DNA of 64,000 nt from Tanytarsus gracilentus (taxonomy: Eukaryota; Arthropoda; Insecta; Diptera; Chironomidae): positions 4,672,501 to 4,736,500 of the forward strand of contig JAXRKN010000045.1 of NCBI GenBank assembly GCA_038502055.1, given 5' to 3'. The number at the start of each line of letters is the position of its first letter. Position 1 is the first letter of the stretch. A program made the position numbers and the translations under genes. The notes below the pieces were generated by a model. That model searched no databases and was not told the DNA's origin. It saw nothing but the letters and a program-made list of their open reading frames with translations. Positions 59,601 to 64,000 of this stretch are shown here, one piece after another.

Positions 59601-60991
59601 TTATTGTCAACCTCGTCACGTTCAAGATCAGTTTCGATTTTAATTGAATTTCGATATGGATAGCTGCTGCTTCCGGGCGACGGCGACTTGGCTAAAAAAT
59701 CATTTTTGATATCATGATCGGGAATTTTATCTTGGTTAGATTTAGTGGGTGAACGGGGTGAAGGACTTGCTGATTGCCGGCTCTTTATCGTATCGTGAAC
59801 CGTCTCCTTGCTCTGTATGGTTTTACTGCCATCAGCATTTATTGTCTCATTGCAAACTACTTGCGCGTACACTACGTCAGTAGATGCGTCTTGAAGGGAA
59901 GGTGAGAGGGATTTAACTACGGGATTTGTGTAAGAAAAGGCGCCCGCCTGAAGGATCTGTGCGGGTGGCGGCGAAAGTCGCTCTGTCGACAGCCTTTTGA
60001 CCATTTTATTTACCGCCATGCCGCGTGTTAGTGGAAGTTTGTCCACCGGCAATTGTGAACTGTGCACGTGCACTGTCTCCATTGATTTCGAATGTCGCTT
60101 ATCGTCGTTTGTTAGTTTAAGATTATCGAAGTAATCGCTACGATTATTTGTCTCCGCCAAAATGGGCGTATTGACCTCGGTTATGGGACTTAGTGGAACT
60201 TTCTTATGTGCTAAGAAGGAAGGTGCGTTATCGCTATCACTACTTGTTAAATTATTATGGAATAAATTGCTGTTCAAGTGAATCTTCTTGCGATACTTAT
60301 CACGTCGATCTGTGCTGGCACTTTGCGATCCGACATCACTCTTACTTCTTGCCACCTTCTTATTATTATTATTATTATTATTAATATTATTAGTTGTGTT
60401 ATTATTTGAGGTTGATGTTGGGGTGCTGCTAAAGATATTTAGTATGGAACTTCGTTTAGGTTTCTTATTAGTCGATGAAGCGTCTGATTTACTTCGACGA
60501 ACTGGTCTCCGATAAAATTGCTTGCGATGTGGCAATGATCCAAAATTGCTGACTTGCTTGAGTACCAAGGCTGGGGTTGGAGGGAGATAGAGAAATAAAA
60601 AGAGATAAAAAGTGCATCTTTGCAATTGTTTGACTTTTTTTTCTGTGTCATTAGAAACGATTAAAAGTAGCGTCATTAAAAATGTTTTTTAGGTTATTGA
60701 AATATTTGTCGTTAAATTTAAAAAATGTTTGATTTTTGAATTAAAAATTAAAATTTAAAAAAATAAAAATTTCAAAATTGTTTTTCAAAAACTTAAGTAA
60801 TTTTTATTTTAATTTAAGAAACTCAAATTTTGTTTGGAAAATTAAAAAATTTCAAATCTCACCTGCTTCCCTTTCCAGAGCTTCCTCACTCAAGTCGGTA
60901 GGTAATTCCCGTCGCAAATTGGCGGGCGATTGTGACCGTGAATTATTTGTGTCGTTTGCGTAATTCAGCGAGTCATTGTTTAAAAGCGAGC
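56686..60991 (-). CDS. Large basic Ser/Asn-rich protein of unknown function (5' end incomplete)
   Basis: Nine exons join in frame on the minus strand: about 60991-60863, 60570-59001, 58935-58344, 58278-58109, 58055-57980, 57923-57601, 57536-57318, 57261-57213 and 56757-56686, about 1066 aa. All junctions are GT-AG and keep phase. No in-frame ATG is found in the first listed exon, whose acceptor (ACAAAAG) is weak, so the start lies further upstream. The protein is disordered, rich in Ser, Arg, Asn and Pro, with an Asn run from a TTA repeat (60359-60382). One ordered-looking block follows RPWNYEDD: ERKHTEETYPYHLVRTFVH, RERSIDDGSFYDPN and KKSGIERVKELF. The C-terminus is SRDRERRRYD. The style suggests a cytoskeletal or junctional scaffold, but I do not recognise the family and assign no function. 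Confidence 0.75.
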
Positions 60992-63038
60992 CTTTTGTAC
61001 ATAGAACAATAAAGAGATTAATATTTACCAGTTTTTAATTCTCTATTCGGAAGAGTTGAAGAGATCAAAGAATGCCATCAGGTCATGCATGAGTAGTTTT
61101 GCAAAATAACAATTCTTTCTCTTAAAAACTTTTGCGAAGCACCCAAAAAAAATGTTTACAAGTCGCGAGAATTTTTGTCAGACGCAACGAACGTTTAGAC
61201 AACAACTAATCTCGCATTTTTGAAATGGAAACCCATTGAATATATTCAACAAGCAATAGAATGTAGGTATACAGTCAGGCAGTGTGTGTTGTCTCTGTAT
61301 ACAAAATAGCTTTTTTTTTCGAAAAAATAAATAAATAAAAAATCACATATATGGAAGCGCACAAACTACAATGGGGCAAGAAAAAAAAGAGAGGCGATGA
61401 ATTGATTTATCTGCATATGGCATGCAATATAGAGGAAATGTAGTGGCAGTCACTTGTCGATCGTTCTTTCATTGAATTTTTAAATCGACATGAGTGAGAA
61501 AGGGAGAAATGAAGTGAGATTAGAACCAGATGATCATGTTGATAGAGAAAAAAATGATTTTATGAAAAAAAATGTGAAATAAAGTTTTCATCCGAAAATG
61601 GAAAAGTATGCAAGGGAACTGAAGGTTACTTAAAATGAATAAAAATAAATTTGATTGGATCTTATCTTAAAAATTCAAATTAAAAATCGCCATGCGTCAA
61701 ATTCAAGCCAAAACCATACACAAAAGTGTCGCACACACAATTAATTTTAGTTTTGCCATTGAGAAGGCATCTTTTGCGTGGTGTGGACTCTCTTTACATA
61801 TATACGAGCACATTAAGCTGTTTCCAATGTATTTCAATCTATTTTGATGCGACCTACGCACCTGACTGAAGCAGCTGATGGATTTTACTTAACATTTTTT
61901 TGCAGTGGCACTCATCTATATCTTTTTTGACGGTTTGCATCGATCAATTTGCGTCAAAATATTTTGATTTCGATCGATGAATTTGGCAACTGCCATTGAA
62001 ATTAATTTCGTCAAATAACCACTCCATAAATTGGAAGGATTGACGAGCCACGCTGCTTTTGCGAACATGTGTTCAGCTAGAAAAATCCTTAGCAATGAGG
62101 TTAACGTGCGTAGTGCTTTTATACAAGAAAATTCCATTAGTGCGAATTGCATTTGCGTGCAAAATAATAGAGTGAGAGTTTTGAGTTATGCAATGAATGT
62201 TCCGAGGACTGGACAATTTTATATTTTTGTAAATTTTTCATATTTTACATTTTTTAAGAAACAATGAAAATAAATTGCCTTAAAAACATTTTTGAGGCTC
62301 AAAAGTCAATCAGCTCCCAGCTCAATCACCTGTCTATTATTTCCAAAAGAGCGTGAAAAATTGCCATTGCACAACTCACTAATAGACTCCTCACAACTTT
62401 TTTGCAATTTTTCATCATAAAACTCAATACAATGACGATAAAAATCTTCAATTTATGCATTCCCCGACGAGTTCATATTTTTTTCCAGCAAGTCAAGTAA
62501 AAGTAATGCCAAAAAGTACAATAGCAACACTAACCATATCTCTTTACATGCACGTCACGATTAAATGACACGCGAGGTCCATTGTTTATCTTTGACAGCA
62601 CTTCATCATTCTCCATCGAGTTGACCATATTTGTTTTTTGGTATTTTTTTTACTTTATTACAGGCAATTCAACATGTGATTCTCTAAGCGTCATCGCTGC
62701 TCAATTTCAGAAATTTGTTCATTCATATTTTTTTTGCTCAATGAAAATTTTCAAACTATGCAAAAATATCACACAAAGATCCTGTAATAAATACAAAAGC
62801 ATATTTTCCAAATGATTAATCAGCAGTGTGTGCTAAAGTTGTGACTCGATTGCATTTATTTACAAAGAATTAATTTTTTTAGTTTAGTTTGTGCAAATGC
62901 TTTTAACACATTTAAGAGCTGTGAGTGTAACGATCAAAATAATGTTATTGAGTGTCTAGTGTGGTTGGATTAAATTACATCTGATTTTCATTCATTATAA
63001 TTTTTATACAGTTCGATTAGTCGCAGATTTAATTTTTA

Positions 63039-63817
63039 GCGTAACCCACACAAAGTGTGGTAACGCTTATATGCTCGTGATTCCGTCTGTCTGTTCCAGT
63101 GAGATCTCGGCCCCTGGACCAGCTAGAGACTTCGGGTTTTCGCCAGATGATAGGTCTTGGGGTCTATATTAGCTCATTTAGGAATTTTTTTGGGTCATGA
63201 CCATAGGTCGTGCCACGGACAGCCATAATTTGCATTTTTCATACAAATTTTTCATTATATGGCTTCATGGGTATCGTTGAACTCGCGATTGGACCAGGAA
63301 TCGATTGGCATGGATCTGAAAATGGAACACTGTGGAAAATGAAACACAGTAGAAAGTGGAACACAGTAGAAAATGGAACACAGTAGAAAATGGAACACAG
63401 GGAAAAATGAAACATGGTGGAAAATGGAACACTGTGGAAAATGAAACACAGTGGAAAGTGGAACACTGTGGAAAATGAAACATGGTGGAACATAGTGGAA
63501 AATGGAACATGATGGAAAATGGTGATAATGGAAAATGGAACACAATGGAAAATGGAACATGGTGGAAAATGAAACACAATGGGAAATGTAACAATTGAGC
63601 CAAATAAAAATAATGATACACATTGGAAAACAAAACATAATGGAAAACAGTGGAAAATGGAACATAGTGGCAAATAACTTTCCCAAAAAAAAATATTTCC
63701 TTATGCTTCCCTTTCAGCTTTCCAAAAAATATTTTCCATTAGGCTTCTCTTTTGGCTTCTTAGTAGGACTTCCCCATGTTACATTTTCAATACTGATCTG
63801 TTACAAGTGGGTTACGC
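63039..63817. mobile_element. Non-autonomous element with 11-bp terminal inverted repeats (dispersed repeat, copy 2)
   Basis: GCGTAACCCAC at 63039-63049 is the exact reverse complement of GTGGGTTACGC at 63807-63817. The left end also folds on itself (GCGTAACCCACAC against GTGTGGTAACGC), and the right end contains GTGGGT...ACCCAC. The interior (about 63140-63310) is related to the element at 55 kb, and the rest is a degenerate 18-bp array. No transposase frame and no clear target-site duplication were seen. A MITE or foldback element is the simplest reading; chance pairing of the ends is possible. Confidence 0.45.
63318..63670 (+). repeat. Degenerate 18-bp minisatellite (GGAAAATGGAACACAGTR)
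   Basis: About 18-19 copies of GGAAAATGGAACACAGTR with variants AAACATGGTG, CACTGTG and CACAATG. The array is interrupted around 63585-63640 by non-repeat sequence. The unit length is a multiple of three and lacks stops on the minus strand, which creates long false reading frames of Phe/His/Cys/Val-rich hexapeptide repeats. Confidence 0.9.
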
Positions 63818-64000
63818 GGCAACACCCACGTGTGGGTTTTGAAACATTTTTTTTATTAACAAGGTTTTGCTTGAATTTAAAATTCAACAATTTATTTAAT
63901 TTTAAATTATTAATAAATTAAATTAGTTAAAATTTTAAATTATTAGAACACAAAATATTGTAAAATGATTTTTGAAAATTAATTTTTAAAATTCGAACCC

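Larger units (their letters stand above)
60992..64000. other. Right-hand non-coding region, likely intron or upstream DNA of the large unidentified gene
   Basis: 3 kb with no convincing exon. Because the gene to its left lacks a start codon within the window, this may be an intron with the first exon off the right edge. It contains the second copy of the dispersed repeat with its 18-bp array. All three minus-strand frames are open over 63239-63686 only because that array lacks stop codons. Confidence 0.5.

Noticed and set aside
61916..62267. Open frames on both strands (78 codons each)
   Set aside because: Mutually overlapping, no domains, and no acceptor/donor set that connects them to the large gene on the left.
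63239..63686. Three overlapping minus-strand open frames of 122-144 codons, all open at once
   Set aside because: They arise from an 18-bp repeat without stop codons. The predicted proteins are Phe/His/Cys/Val hexapeptide repeats with no start context or homology.

Overview
This window is AT-rich nuclear DNA from an insect, most likely a nematoceran fly (a midge is my best guess). The evidence is spliced genes with mostly short introns of about 50-80 bases bounded by GT...AG, AT-rich intergenic DNA, an insect-specific gene (ebony), and arthropod versions of conserved eukaryotic genes. No bacterial, viral or organellar genes were seen. Exon boundaries were worked out by hand from splice signals, reading-frame continuity and remembered family sequences, so they are models rather than transcript-supported annotation.

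Layout. 1-14.2 kb is nearly gene-free. It has one convincing first coding exon on the minus strand (3902-3966) whose gene continues off the left edge, a retroelement-like insertion flanked by a 12-bp direct repeat (9472-10075), and a hairpin at 10.14-10.22 kb. 14.2-17.5 kb (-) is ebony. 20.4-26.6 kb (-) is a Vilse/ARHGAP39-type WW-MyTH4-RhoGAP gene. 28.2-30.0 kb (-) is Rab1, divergent from a secreted, probably GPI-anchored arthropod protein (30.5-32.6 kb, +). 33.2-33.9 kb (-) is a nucleoplasmin-like chaperone, head to head with the proteasome subunit Rpn8 (34.1-35.1 kb, +), followed by Transportin-1 (35.5-38.6 kb, +). 41.5-43.5 kb (-) is Asunder/INTS13. 45.5-49.3 kb (+) is a tight same-strand run of PPWD1, SMUG1 and ADAT2. 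49.3-54.3 kb (-) holds a membrane-anchored short-chain dehydrogenase and a fatty acyl-CoA reductase. 56.7-61 kb (-) is a large, low-complexity, basic protein that I do not recognise and whose 5' end is not resolved. 61-64 kb and 54.3-56.6 kb carry two diverged copies of one dispersed repeat family, each with its own internal tandem array.

Biology. Most genes are unrelated housekeeping functions: vesicle traffic, proteasome, nuclear import, snRNA processing, histone chaperoning and spliceosome-associated prolyl isomerase. The most notable arrangement is SMUG1 (uracil-DNA glycosylase) ending two bases before the start codon of ADAT2 (tRNA adenosine deaminase), which suggests one dicistronic mRNA for two enzymes connected with base deamination. 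Other notable features are a GC-AG intron in SMUG1, a 12-nt microexon in INTS13, loss of the usual charged tail of Rpn8, a UG-repeat placed right after a 5' splice site in the nucleoplasmin gene, and a 0.8-kb strand-biased array of TGTAAA words between INTS13 and PPWD1.
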